Shown here: positions 24,531 through 32,580 of the stretch, in pieces
How positions within the stretch are numbered: the stretch's first letter is position 1
How the letters are laid out: each line of letters starts with the position of its first letter
Source of the DNA: Xanthomarina gelatinilytica
Lineage (GTDB): Bacteria; Bacteroidota; Bacteroidia; Flavobacteriales; Flavobacteriaceae
DNA length: 64,000 bases
NCBI RefSeq assembly: GCF_000348685.1
Contig: NZ_ANLA01000010.1
Location: 1-64,000 of the forward strand
Direction: 5' to 3'
Position numbers and translations under genes: made by a program
Notes under the pieces: generated by a model
The model's input: only the letters and a program-made list of their open reading frames with translations
Told to the model about the DNA's origin: nothing
Database searches by the model: none

Positions 24531-25633
24531 AACGTTTTGTAGGCTTCATTAAAAAAGAATTTTACCATATTTTTAGGGATACACGCTCGTTGTTTATCCT
24601 ATTTGGCATGCCCATCGTTCAAATTTTACTGTTTGGTTTTGCCATCACCAACGAAATCAACAATGTGGACATGGCCATTCTAGATCATTCCAAAGATGCT
24701 ACAACCAAAGAAATCATTAATAAAATTTCGGCTTCAAAATATTTTAGCATCAAGCAAATATTGGAACGTGAAACAGATATAGAAGCTGTTTTTAAAAAGG
24801 GAAAAGTAAAAGCTGTATTGAACTTTGAAACAGATTTTGGCAAGAACCTTATCAAAAACCATCAGGCAACGGTTCAAATCATTACAGATGCCACAGACCC
24901 AAATACAGCCAATACCATTAGCAATTATATAAATTCCATTTTACAGAATCATCAACAGGAGCAAAATAAGGCCATCCATATTGATTATGTGATTGTGCCA
25001 GAACCACGAATGGTTTACAATCCAGAATTAAAAAGCGTGTATATGTTTGTGCCTGGAGTTATGACCATTATTTTAATGTTGGTTTCGGCCATGATGACCT
25101 CTATTTCCATCACCAGGGAAAAAGAACTTGGAACCATGGAAATTTTATTGGTATCTCCCATAAAACCCTTTCAGGTGATTATTGGCAAGGTGTTCCCATA
25201 TATTTTTCTGTCTGTAATAAATGCTGTAGTTATAGTTTTATTAAGCATCTTCATCTTTAAAATGCCAGTACAAGGGAGTTTGTTTTTATTGGCGCTGGAA
25301 AGTGTGCTCTTTATTATTTCGGCATTGGCTTTGGGGATTTTAATCTCAACCATATCTGCAACGCAGCAAACAGCAATGATGATTTCGTTAATGGGACTCA
25401 TGCTTCCTGTTATCTTATTATCTGGTTTCATTTTTCCAATATCCAGTATGCCATTGCCTCTTCAGGTTTTAAGCAACATTATTCCGGCCAAATGGTTTAT
25501 CATCATATTAAAAGGAATTATGTTAAAAGGTGTTGGATTGGAATTTATATGGAAAGAAACCTTGATTTTACTTGGAATGACCATCCTGTTTATAGGATTG
25601 AGCGTAAAGAAATATAAAATTAGGTTGGAGTAA
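24527..25633 (+). CDS. ABC-2 type permease (YbhS-like)
   Basis: 368 residues: one N-terminal membrane segment (about 20-42), a large periplasmic domain (about 43-175), then five hydrophobic segments of the ABC2_membrane_3 type with the conserved REKELGTMEILLVSPI after the second segment and SGFIFPISSMP in the penultimate loop. With the following permease it forms the translocation pathway. Its ATG overlaps the stop of the ATPase gene (ATGA), indicating coupling. The substrate is not predictable; E. coli YbhFSR has been linked to drug and cation export. Confidence 0.92.
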   Translation: MKRFVGFIKKEFYHIFRDTRSLFILFGMPIVQILLFGFAITNEINNVDMAILDHSKDATTKEIINKISASKYFSIKQILERETDIEAVFKKGKVKAVLNFETDFGKNLIKNHQATVQIITDATDPNTANTISNYINSILQNHQQEQNKAIHIDYVIVPEPRMVYNPELKSVYMFVPGVMTIILMLVSAMMTSISITREKELGTMEILLVSPIKPFQVIIGKVFPYIFLSVINAVVIVLLSIFIFKMPVQGSLFLLALESVLFIISALALGILISTISATQQTAMMISLMGLMLPVILLSGFIFPISSMPLPLQVLSNIIPAKWFIIILKGIMLKGVGLEFIWKETLILLGMTILFIGLSVKKYKIRLE

Positions 25634-25704
25634 TTATAGACTAGAGAACTTTATCCTGCACAGGTTTTTTAAAATCTTGTAGGTTTCAGGAATTAAAAAA
25701 GAAG

Positions 25705-25721
25705 TTTCCACTTTGTGGAAA
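25705..25721 (+). promoter_or_regulatory. Hairpin just before the second permease
   Basis: TTTCCAC-TTT-GTGGAAA (25705-25721) ends 4 bases before the ATG at 25726, within the only long gap (92 bases) of the operon. It could hide the ribosome site or set the permease ratio. It is not followed by a T run, so it is not a terminator. Confidence 0.4.
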
Positions 25722-25725
25722 ATAT

Positions 25726-26847
25726 ATGAAAACAATAAGATACATTATACAGAAGGAGTTTAAGCAAATCTTTAGAAATAAAGGCATGTTACCTATTATT
25801 TTTGTGTTACCACTACTCCAACTCATCATATTGTCCAATGCAGCAACCTTTGAAGTTAAAAACATCAAATTTGCCTATATAGACAATGACCATAGCGCGT
25901 CTTCCAGGGCTTTGATAGATAAATTTGAAGCATCCACCTATTTTGATGTACTTACTGTATTTCCATCAGAAACTCAAGCAAGTTCTGCTATGCTGAAAGG
26001 AGAAGTGGATGTTTTCCTGGAAATCCCATCACATTTTGAACGCGATTTACAAAAAAACAAAACAGCAAGTTTAGGGGTTACCATCAATGCCATTGATGGA
26101 GCTGCAGCTGGTGTTGAAAACGTATATGTTACACAAATCGTACAGAGTTACAACAAACAAATTAAAACAGATTTAATGCAGGTTTCAGATGCCCAAATCC
26201 AACCTGTAACCATTACCAGCATTCCACTGTTTTGGTATAATGAAACCCTTAACTACAAAACGTTTATGGTTCCCGGAATTTTAGTGTTACTGGTTACCAT
26301 GATTACTTTGTTCCTTTCTGGAATGAATATCGTAAGAGAGAAAGAAATTGGCACTTTAGAGCAGATAAATGTTACTCCTATCAAAAAAAGTCAGTTTATT
26401 ATAGGAAAACTTTTTCCATTTTGGGTAATTGGAATGGGATTGTTGACCATAGGTTTAATTATTGCAAAACTTATTTTTAATGTTCCCATGATTGGGGATT
26501 TGTTGCTCATGTATTTTTATACTTCCATTTATATTTTAGTGATACTTGGTATGGGCTTGTTTATCTCCAATTTTACAGATACACAACAACAAGCCATGTT
26601 CATAGCTTGGTTCTTTACGGTTATTTTTATTTTAATGAGTGGTTTGTTCACACCTATTGAAAGCATGCCAGGATGGGCACAAACCCTAACGGAATTCAAT
26701 CCTATTAAGTATTTTGTTGAAGTGATGCGTATGGTTATGCTAAAAGGTTCTGGGTTTGTGGACATACTTCCCCAACTTGTTAAAACCCTTGTTTATGCAA
26801 TTATAATGAATGGCCTGGCTGTTTGGAGCTATAAAAAAACCACTTAA
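25726..26847 (+). CDS. ABC-2 type permease (YbhR-like)
   Basis: 373 residues with the same architecture as the preceding permease: a membrane segment at about 20-42, a periplasmic domain, then five membrane segments with REKEIGTLEQINVTPI and MSGLFTPIESMP as the conserved loops. The two proteins are clearly paralogous and should form a heterodimer with the two ATPases. The gene follows its partner after 92 bases containing a hairpin, unlike the other tight junctions in the operon. Corresponds to ybhR by order. Confidence 0.92.
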   Translation: MKTIRYIIQKEFKQIFRNKGMLPIIFVLPLLQLIILSNAATFEVKNIKFAYIDNDHSASSRALIDKFEASTYFDVLTVFPSETQASSAMLKGEVDVFLEIPSHFERDLQKNKTASLGVTINAIDGAAAGVENVYVTQIVQSYNKQIKTDLMQVSDAQIQPVTITSIPLFWYNETLNYKTFMVPGILVLLVTMITLFLSGMNIVREKEIGTLEQINVTPIKKSQFIIGKLFPFWVIGMGLLTIGLIIAKLIFNVPMIGDLLLMYFYTSIYILVILGMGLFISNFTDTQQQAMFIAWFFTVIFILMSGLFTPIESMPGWAQTLTEFNPIKYFVEVMRMVMLKGSGFVDILPQLVKTLVYAIIMNGLAVWSYKKTT

Positions 26848-26857
26848 ACTTACTATC

Positions 26858-27607
26858 ATGAAACGCCAAAAAAACTTTAAACTTGCAACAGACGAATCCT
26901 TGTTTGTAAGAGGGCCTTTATCGCGATTCAAAGAACTGACCTTTGCTTTTAAGGTGTTTTTCAATTTTATAAATGCTTTTAGAAAAATGCACTTTATTGG
27001 GCCTTGTGTTACCGTTTTTGGTTCTGCACGATTTACCAAAGAATCTGAACATTATAAACATGCTGAAAAAATTGGGGCAGAATTGTCCAAACTGGGATTT
27101 ACTGTGATGACAGGTGGTGGTCCTGGCATTATGGAAGCTGCAAATAAAGGTGCTTTTGAAGCTGGTGGCTATTCGGTTGGTTGCAACATCATTTTACCCT
27201 TTGAGCAAAAACCAAACCCGTATCTTCATAAATGGATAAATATTCCTTACTTCTTTATACGTAAAGTTATAATGGTAAAGTATTCTTATGCTTTTGTAAT
27301 CATGCCTGGAGGAATTGGTACGTTAGATGAGCTTTTTGAGGCGTTAACCCTAATCCAAACCAAAGTTATTCAAAATTTCCCTGTGGTTATTTTCGATTCA
27401 GAATATCACAAGGAATTATGTGAACACATTGAATTAATGGCAAAAAATGAGAGCATCAGCCCTGAAGATATGGAGTTGTTGTTTGTTACGGATTCTGTTG
27501 CTGAAGTGATAACACATATTGAATCTCACGCCATTAAAAAATTTGGGTTGATCAACCAAAAGGACAGACCAAAATGGTGGTTGGGAGAACGTAAAACAAA
27601 AACATAA
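26858..27607 (+). CDS. LOG family protein (TIGR00730-type Rossmann fold)
   Basis: 249 residues from ATG 26858 (in-frame codons further upstream overlap the permease). The lysine-decarboxylase-like motifs of LOG proteins are readable: GGGPGIMEAANKGAFEAGG near 85 and PGGIGTLDELFEALTLIQ near 150 (PGGxGTxxE). Family members hydrolyse nucleoside 5'-monophosphates such as cytokinin ribotides or AMP. It has a roughly 45-residue N-terminal extension typical of the larger bacterial subgroup. Follows the permease by 10 bases, so probably in the same transcript; a functional link to efflux is not evident. Confidence 0.9.
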   Translation: MKRQKNFKLATDESLFVRGPLSRFKELTFAFKVFFNFINAFRKMHFIGPCVTVFGSARFTKESEHYKHAEKIGAELSKLGFTVMTGGGPGIMEAANKGAFEAGGYSVGCNIILPFEQKPNPYLHKWINIPYFFIRKVIMVKYSYAFVIMPGGIGTLDELFEALTLIQTKVIQNFPVVIFDSEYHKELCEHIELMAKNESISPEDMELLFVTDSVAEVITHIESHAIKKFGLINQKDRPKWWLGERKTKT

Positions 27608-27612
27608 CTTTT

Positions 27613-28026
27613 ATGAAAAAAAACATGATTACAGTTTCTATGCTAAGCGCCATCATATTGCTCATATTTGCTTTACTTACATTGTTCATGAGCAGTTCGG
27701 TTATTTTCGATTGGTTTAATATAAGAGCCAAAGAAGGCAATTATGTGCTTTTTATTGTTTGGATCAATTTTATTTGTAGCTTTTTATATCTCTTGGCTGT
27801 TTACGGATTTGTTAAAAGTAAAACATGGACCTTTTATGTGTTGCTATCAGCTTTGGTCCTTTTAATACTTGGGTTTGTGGTTTTACTGTTTCACATTAAA
27901 AATGGAGGCATTTATGAAACAAAAACCATAACTGCAATGCTATTTAGAATGATGTTCACCCTTACTTTTTCAATTATAGCTTATTTTAAACTCAATAAAT
28001 CCCAATGGAAAAAACGGTCGTCATAA
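27613..28026 (+). CDS. Four-helix membrane protein, uncharacterised
   Basis: 137 residues with four strongly hydrophobic segments (about 8-32, 47-68, 73-93 and 107-127) and a basic C terminus (SQWKKRSS), implying both ends in the cytoplasm. No charged or polar motif suggests a transport or enzyme function. It starts 5 bases after the LOG gene and is the last gene of the long tetR-led operon. I do not recognise the family beyond small integral membrane proteins of flavobacteria. Confidence 0.75.
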   Translation: MKKNMITVSMLSAIILLIFALLTLFMSSSVIFDWFNIRAKEGNYVLFIVWINFICSFLYLLAVYGFVKSKTWTFYVLLSALVLLILGFVVLLFHIKNGGIYETKTITAMLFRMMFTLTFSIIAYFKLNKSQWKKRSS

Positions 28027-28134
28027 GTTTCGTTTTAATGACAAACCTATTTGTTATTGTCCAACAGAACAAGCATAATTTAACCTTAACATCGAAAAAG
28101 ATACCAGCATAACAATTAAAGCAATTTATAAATA

Positions 28135-29034
28135 GTGATGTTGTATAGAATCCTTATATTGATATCTGTTACCATAACCCCTTTCCATTTCATGGCACAG
28201 GAAACCGATTCCCTTTTGCCCAAACTTACCCTGGAAAAGGTAGCCTTAATCAATCAAAGTGACAGTTATATAACCTTGCCCACAGATATAGGGAATATAG
28301 AACCTTTGTTGTTCGAAGCCAATATCAACCCTTCGTTTGTTATCAGGAAACGAAAAGATTCCAAATTGATGGCTGTTTTAACGCCACAGATAATTTTAAG
28401 AATGTACAACGAAGAATCTTTTCCCATAAGAACCCCAAGTTACATCCCTCAAATTTCGGCGTTTTATCTTTTAAACAAGAAAAACATACTAGAATATACA
28501 GTGTTGTTTGGCCGACTTGCGCATCATTCCAATGGACAGGATGGCGATTTTTACAGGGACGATGGTTCCATAAATTTAGAGTCCGGGAATTTTTCAACCA
28601 ATTTTATAGAATTGGGCCTCATTCAAACAGGTTACAGTAAAAAATTAAAAGCCCTTAAGTCCTTTAAAAGTTCTTTTGAAATTCACCCAAAATATTGGAT
28701 GCAGAAAGAACTGCAAGGGCTGTATAGTGGTTTAAGGTGGCACAATGCCTTTACCTCCCTTAAATTTCCCATCAACAGAGCTGCCAATCAGGACAGGGCC
28801 AAATTTTCCTTGAAGGCAGAAACCGTATTTATGCTGGATAATTACAACGATTTAAAGATGTTTGATTTAGATAGGATCAACGCCAAGCTTACTTTTTATT
28901 ACCATCCCAAGTTTTTTGAAGATATTGGGTTTTTCATTCAGTTTTATCATGGTATGGATTATTACAACATCTATTTTCAACATCAGGTCTCTGTGATCAG
29001 GCTTGGTATAATGACAGAGATTTTAAGATTTTAA
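28135..29034 (+). CDS. Outer membrane phospholipase A-like protein
   Basis: 299 residues with a signal peptide (cleavage near FHFMAQET). The key stretch GRLAHHSNGQDG (near 126-135) has the H-x-S-N-G catalytic signature of OMPLA (PldA), and the later IQFYHGMDYYNIYFQ resembles the Gly/Tyr-rich strand that follows it in OMPLA (QYFNGYGESLIDYN). The rest reads as alternating beta strands ending in a final aromatic-rich strand, expected for a 12-strand barrel. It would hydrolyse phospholipids in the outer leaflet after membrane damage. The sequence is divergent, so activity needs testing. Confidence 0.75.
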   Translation: MMLYRILILISVTITPFHFMAQETDSLLPKLTLEKVALINQSDSYITLPTDIGNIEPLLFEANINPSFVIRKRKDSKLMAVLTPQIILRMYNEESFPIRTPSYIPQISAFYLLNKKNILEYTVLFGRLAHHSNGQDGDFYRDDGSINLESGNFSTNFIELGLIQTGYSKKLKALKSFKSSFEIHPKYWMQKELQGLYSGLRWHNAFTSLKFPINRAANQDRAKFSLKAETVFMLDNYNDLKMFDLDRINAKLTFYYHPKFFEDIGFFIQFYHGMDYYNIYFQHQVSVIRLGIMTEILRF

Positions 29035-29046
29035 AAACAGTACCTT

Positions 29047-29886
29047 ATGGAAAGACAAATTTTTATTCAAAAAAGCAATGGTGAAACAGAGCTGTTTAAA
29101 TTTGAAAAATTACGCCAATCGCTGCTCTCTTCTGGAGCAAACAAAGACACCGTTGATACCATAGTGGCGAAAATACAAAAGGAGGTCTATGATGGCATGT
29201 CGTCCAACAGCATCTATAAAAAAGCCTTTGCATTATTAAAAAAACACAATAAAATATCTGCTTCCCGATACAGTTTAAAGCGTGCCATTTTCGATTTGGG
29301 ACCTACAGGTTACCCTTTTGAGAGACTGGTAGGAGCTTTGCTAAAGGAAAAAGGCTTTCAAACCCAAGTGAGCGTGATTTTAAATGGGGAATGTGTTACC
29401 CATGAGATAGATGTTTTGGCAGAAAAAGAGGGCTTTGTGTATGCCATAGAATGTAAATTTCATTCAGATCCCAAAGGCAGCAGTAACGTAAAAGTACCTT
29501 TGTACATAAATTCCAGGTTTCTGGACATACAAAAGCAATGGAACAGCAATCCAAATAACAAGACCCACTTAAAACAAGGTTGGTTGGTTACCAACACCAG
29601 GTTTACCGAAGATGCCATAAACTATGGCAGGTGCATTGGGTTGACTTTGTTAAGTTGGGACTATCCGAAAAACAATGGCTTAAAAGCGAATATAGATAGC
29701 TTGGCACTTTACCCTGTAACAGCTTTAACAACCTTGACCAAGAAGGAAAAGCATCTGTTAATGGACGAAAACATAATTTTAGTAAAAGAATTAAAACACG
29801 GAAAAAAAACCATGCAAAAAATTGGGATTTCAGAGCTTAGAATGCAACGTGTTTTAAATGAGGTTGAAAAGCTATGCCATTTATAA
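29047..29886 (+). CDS. ATP-cone / PD-(D/E)xK nuclease-like fusion protein
   Basis: 279 residues. The N-terminal ~85 residues form an ATP-cone domain (IQKSNGETELFKFEKLRQSL..., typical of NrdR and ribonucleotide reductases). The centre reads as a restriction-endonuclease-like fold: GYPFERLVGALLKEKGF, then HEIDVLAEKEG and AIECKFH, which supply the D and ExK of a Mrr/Holliday-resolvase-type active site. The C-terminal 80 residues are helical and may bind DNA. The combination suggests a nuclease gated by nucleotide (ATP/dATP) levels. No methylase or R-M partner is nearby. Its biological role is not established. Confidence 0.85.
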   Translation: MERQIFIQKSNGETELFKFEKLRQSLLSSGANKDTVDTIVAKIQKEVYDGMSSNSIYKKAFALLKKHNKISASRYSLKRAIFDLGPTGYPFERLVGALLKEKGFQTQVSVILNGECVTHEIDVLAEKEGFVYAIECKFHSDPKGSSNVKVPLYINSRFLDIQKQWNSNPNNKTHLKQGWLVTNTRFTEDAINYGRCIGLTLLSWDYPKNNGLKANIDSLALYPVTALTTLTKKEKHLLMDENIILVKELKHGKKTMQKIGISELRMQRVLNEVEKLCHL

Positions 29887-29889
29887 TTA

Positions 29890-29925
29890 AAAAATCCCAT
29901 CAAAAAATAAATTGATGGGATTTAC
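29890..29925. terminator. Bidirectional rho-independent terminator
   Basis: AAATCCCATC (29892-29901) pairs with GATGGGATTT (29914-29923), with A-rich flank on the left and T-rich on the right. It lies between the convergent nuclease-fusion and cold shock genes. Confidence 0.75.
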
Positions 29926-29946
29926 ACATGCAAATTGAAATTCTGT

Positions 29947-30408
29947 TTATTCCACTAGTTTCACTCGAACGGCATTCATGCCTTTCATGCCCTTTTCAAG
30001 CTCAAAAGAAACTTTATCGTTTTCTTGTATATCATCTATCAAACCACTGACGTGACAGAAGTATTTTTCTTGATTTTCTGAATCCAAAATAAACCCAAAT
30101 CCCTTAGAGTTATCAAAAAACGAAACTTTACCTTGTCTTACAGGATCAAAAGCTTCAACTTCGCTGTCGTCGCGCTTTGGGATGGACACCTCAATACTTT
30201 CGGCATCTACTTTTACTTTCATGGATGGGTCTGGAGGAGTATCGGTTAGGTTCCCATTGTAATCCACATAAGCAAACTGGATACCTTCGTTCCCTCCTTC
30301 TTCTTTTTCAAGTTTACGGGCTTCCATTTTCTTACGCTTATCTTCACGTTTTTTTAAACGCTTTTTTTCTTTTTCACTTTTATTAAATGTTTGTTGTGAT
30401 TTTGCCAT
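29947..30408 (-). CDS. Cold shock domain protein with charged N-terminal extension
   Basis: 153 residues: a highly basic, coiled-coil-like Lys/Glu/Arg N terminus (residues 1-40), a linker, and a C-terminal cold shock domain (about 90-153) with RNP1 KGFGFI and RNP2 KYFCHVSG. It resembles the small protein at 3644-3835 in its domain but the extension should add RNA affinity or ribosome contacts. A long leader of about 150 bases with complementary repeats (30436-30445 vs 30518-30527) precedes the ATG, recalling the thermosensing leader of cspA. Monocistronic. Confidence 0.92.
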   Translation of the reverse strand: MAKSQQTFNKSEKEKKRLKKREDKRKKMEARKLEKEEGGNEGIQFAYVDYNGNLTDTPPDPSMKVKVDAESIEVSIPKRDDSEVEAFDPVRQGKVSFFDNSKGFGFILDSENQEKYFCHVSGLIDDIQENDKVSFELEKGMKGMNAVRVKLVE

Positions 30409-30435
30409 TCGTTGTTTTAAAAATTAATTGATAAT

Positions 30436-30541
30436 GTATTGCATAAGAAGAAGTTAAAATACTAAACGAATGTTTCGATAAGAACCATGTAAATTATTAA
30501 AGAACCTAAAGATATGATATGCAATACCTGTGTTATGCAAT
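30436..30541 (-). promoter_or_regulatory. Complementary repeats in the cold shock leader
   Basis: In the minus-strand leader, TATGCAATAC (30445-30436), 27 bases before the ATG, is complementary to GTATTGCATA (30527-30518) and to a third, slightly shorter copy ATTGCATAA (30541-30533). Two upstream copies thus compete for one RBS-proximal copy, a layout that could make translation temperature-dependent. The pairing is visible; the function is inferred. Confidence 0.4.
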
Positions 30542-30565
30542 TAGGTATATCTTCTCTAACTCCTA

Positions 30566-30573
30566 CAAAGATA
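30566..30573 (-). promoter_or_regulatory. Candidate -7 element of the cold shock gene
   Basis: The minus strand reads TATCTTTG, exact to TAnnTTTG, giving an untranslated leader of about 150 bases. No TTG at the normal -33 distance. The rest of the 30409-30710 gap holds an AAAGCTAC/GTAGCTTT inverted repeat (30649-30656, 30681-30688) downstream of the leucine-rich repeat gene, without a T run. Confidence 0.45.
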
Positions 30574-30710
30574 AGGCTTTCATTTTAATTTATTTAAAGA
30601 ATGGCCTGTCTTTTTTGGAAGCCTCAAAATAATCTCTCTGTTCATTGTAAAGCTACGCAGTGGTATAGAAACATTTTACAGTAGCTTTCCTGTAAATTTA
30701 AGCGACAGAT

Positions 30711-32057
30711 TTAATTAAGCAGAAGTTTTTTGGTCTCTGATGTACTTTCAGTCATTATTTTAACCAAATACAACCCAGAGCTTAATTTATTTAATGGTAC
30801 GTAATTGGTACCAAAACTTAATTTTTGGCTATGAATCAATTGTCCTTTAATGGAGTATAACTCGAAAGTGGCATTTTTGGTTTTAATGGAAACAGTAATT
30901 TGTTCTGTGGCTGGATTTGGAAACATTTGAAAAGTAAATTCATTTGCTTCATAAACCGATAATGCTTCACAATCCGATTCGTTCTCCACAAATGCACTTA
31001 CATCGTCTATGATCCAATTATCGAGAAAGCTTGCTTCGGCATCATCCACATAAATACAACTTAAATTGTTGTTTTGTGACATTACAAATTCTGAAATATG
31101 GCTATTATTGCCATTTCTAAAATCGACCATGGATAAGTTATTGCCTTCACATTTTATCCATTGTAAATAGGAATTGTTTGAAATGTCCAAGGAAACTAAA
31201 TTATTGAATCTGGCATAAAACAACAATAATCCTGGAGCATTGGAGAGGTCTATTTCACTGATATTGTTATCACTAATAAACAATCTTTTTAAATCGGTAT
31301 TGGTAACAATATCCAAGTTGGTAAGATTGTTGTTTCTACAGTCCAAATAGCTAAGTTCTGTATTTGGTGCAATAGGTAAGTTGTTTAAATTGTTGTTACT
31401 GCAAGACAGTGTTTTTAAATTAAAATTTTGTGATACATCCAGTTCATCCAATGCATTAAAATCCACATGTAAATATTTTAATTGTGAATTGTTTAAAAGA
31501 TCCAAAGTTTCTAATTGATTTGCATAACATCCTAAAAACTCCAAACTTGAATTGCCTGACACATCCAAAGCAGTTAAATTGTTTAAGCTAACCGATAATT
31601 CTTCCAAACTAAAATTAGCAGAAACATCTATGGCAGTTAATTGGTTTGCACTTATTTGTACTTTATGTAATTTGGTATTCTGACTTAAATCTATGGAATT
31701 GATATTATTGTCATTGGCATTGAGTTCTTCCAAGTGGCTATTTTGGGAAATATTCAAGCTACTTAAAAGGTTGTAAGAACAATTTAATTTTTTCAAACTT
31801 GTAAACGCTTCAATACCTGATAAATCTTGAATATACTGATTGCTTACGTTTAGATAGTAAATACCTACTGCATCGCTATTCAAGATAGTTCCATTTAGAC
31901 CATTGGTATCTATGTTCAGGTTAATCAAGGCCTGTTCAAAATTCGTATCTGGAACAGCTGTTGTAGCTTGGGCAAAGCTATTAACCTGACCAAAAAATAA
32001 AAGTAAGATAAAAGATGGTATAACCTGTTTGTATATGCCTTTAATGGTAGGTTGCAT
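30711..32057 (-). CDS. T9SS-secreted leucine-rich repeat protein
   Basis: 448 residues. A signal peptide (through GQVNSFAQA) is followed by a run of about eleven internalin-like leucine-rich repeats of 21 residues (residues about 60-330; consensus L-x-x-L-x-x-x-x-N-x-L-x-x-L-D-V/I-S-x-N). A C-terminal type A sorting domain (about 375-448; FQMFPNPATEQITVSI, ending KKLLLN) directs export by the type IX secretion system and attachment to the surface. The LRR face could bind other proteins. No enzymatic domain is seen. Promoter at 32105-32133. Confidence 0.92.
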   Translation of the reverse strand: MQPTIKGIYKQVIPSFILLLFFGQVNSFAQATTAVPDTNFEQALINLNIDTNGLNGTILNSDAVGIYYLNVSNQYIQDLSGIEAFTSLKKLNCSYNLLSSLNISQNSHLEELNANDNNINSIDLSQNTKLHKVQISANQLTAIDVSANFSLEELSVSLNNLTALDVSGNSSLEFLGCYANQLETLDLLNNSQLKYLHVDFNALDELDVSQNFNLKTLSCSNNNLNNLPIAPNTELSYLDCRNNNLTNLDIVTNTDLKRLFISDNNISEIDLSNAPGLLLFYARFNNLVSLDISNNSYLQWIKCEGNNLSMVDFRNGNNSHISEFVMSQNNNLSCIYVDDAEASFLDNWIIDDVSAFVENESDCEALSVYEANEFTFQMFPNPATEQITVSIKTKNATFELYSIKGQLIHSQKLSFGTNYVPLNKLSSGLYLVKIMTESTSETKKLLLN

Positions 32058-32104
32058 ATTTTAGTGTTTAGTTTTTAATATTGGTTGCTTACATAATTAT
32101 GATA

Positions 32105-32133
32105 TAAAGGTATTACAATAATAAAATGAGCAA
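32105..32133 (-). promoter_or_regulatory. Promoter of the leucine-rich repeat protein
   Basis: Minus-strand TTG (32133-32131), 18-base spacer, TACCTTTA (32112-32105; last base differs from TAnnTTTG). It lies 48 bases upstream of the ATG. Confidence 0.55.
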
Positions 32134-32247
32134 TCATTTTATCGTTATGATTTAAATTTTTCCGATAACTTACTGTTTTTTACTTCTATAAGTATTTTTT
32201 TAAGCTAAAATTCCATTCGTTAAAAACATTTTAAAAATGCTATAATT

Positions 32248-32269
32248 TATCTTTGGTATTGTATTTTTG
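32248..32269 (+). promoter_or_regulatory. Two candidate -7 elements before the DUF3817 gene
   Basis: TATCTTTG (32248-32255) and TATTTTTG (32262-32269) both match TAnnTTTG exactly and lie 35 and 21 bases before the ATG at 32290. Neither has a good -33 TTG at standard spacing. Confidence 0.45.
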
Positions 32270-32289
32270 CCAATTAAAATAATAAGCAT

Positions 32290-32580
32290 ATGTTTTCATT
32301 ATTAAACATTTTTAGACTAGTGGCGCTTTTAGAAGGGATTTCCTATATATTATTGTTGTTTATAGCAGTGCCAATTAAATATTTTGGCAACGATCCACAA
32401 TATGTAAAAATGCTGGGCATGCCACATGGACTTTTGTTTGTGGCCTATATTATTTTGGCCATTGTTTTAGGTTCAAAATTAAAATGGAAATCTAAATCTT
32501 TGTTGTTTGTTTTGGCAGCATCCATAATACCTTTTGGAACTTTTTATATAGATAAAGTTTATTTAAAACAAGTATCCTAA
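32290..32580 (+). CDS. DUF3817 domain membrane protein
   Basis: 96 residues with three hydrophobic segments. The family pattern FRLVALLEGISYILLLFIAVPIKYF at the start, then MPHGLLFVAYI (the conserved HGxLF) in the middle, is clear. The family is a small integral membrane protein of unknown function widely found in Bacteroidota and Actinobacteria. Its stop shares a base with the mscS ATG (TAATG at 32578-32582), implying translational coupling and possibly a shared role in membrane tension or osmotic response. The latter is inference from position. Confidence 0.88.
   Translation: MFSLLNIFRLVALLEGISYILLLFIAVPIKYFGNDPQYVKMLGMPHGLLFVAYIILAIVLGSKLKWKSKSLLFVLAASIIPFGTFYIDKVYLKQVS

Noticed and set aside
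19073-25633. RND-type multidrug efflux operon
   Set aside because: There is no large RND transporter gene. Two NBDs and two ABC-2 permeases show that it is ABC-driven.
28038-28112. 24-codon ATG frame before the OMPLA-like gene
   Set aside because: No signal peptide, motif or ribosome site, and short enough to be chance.
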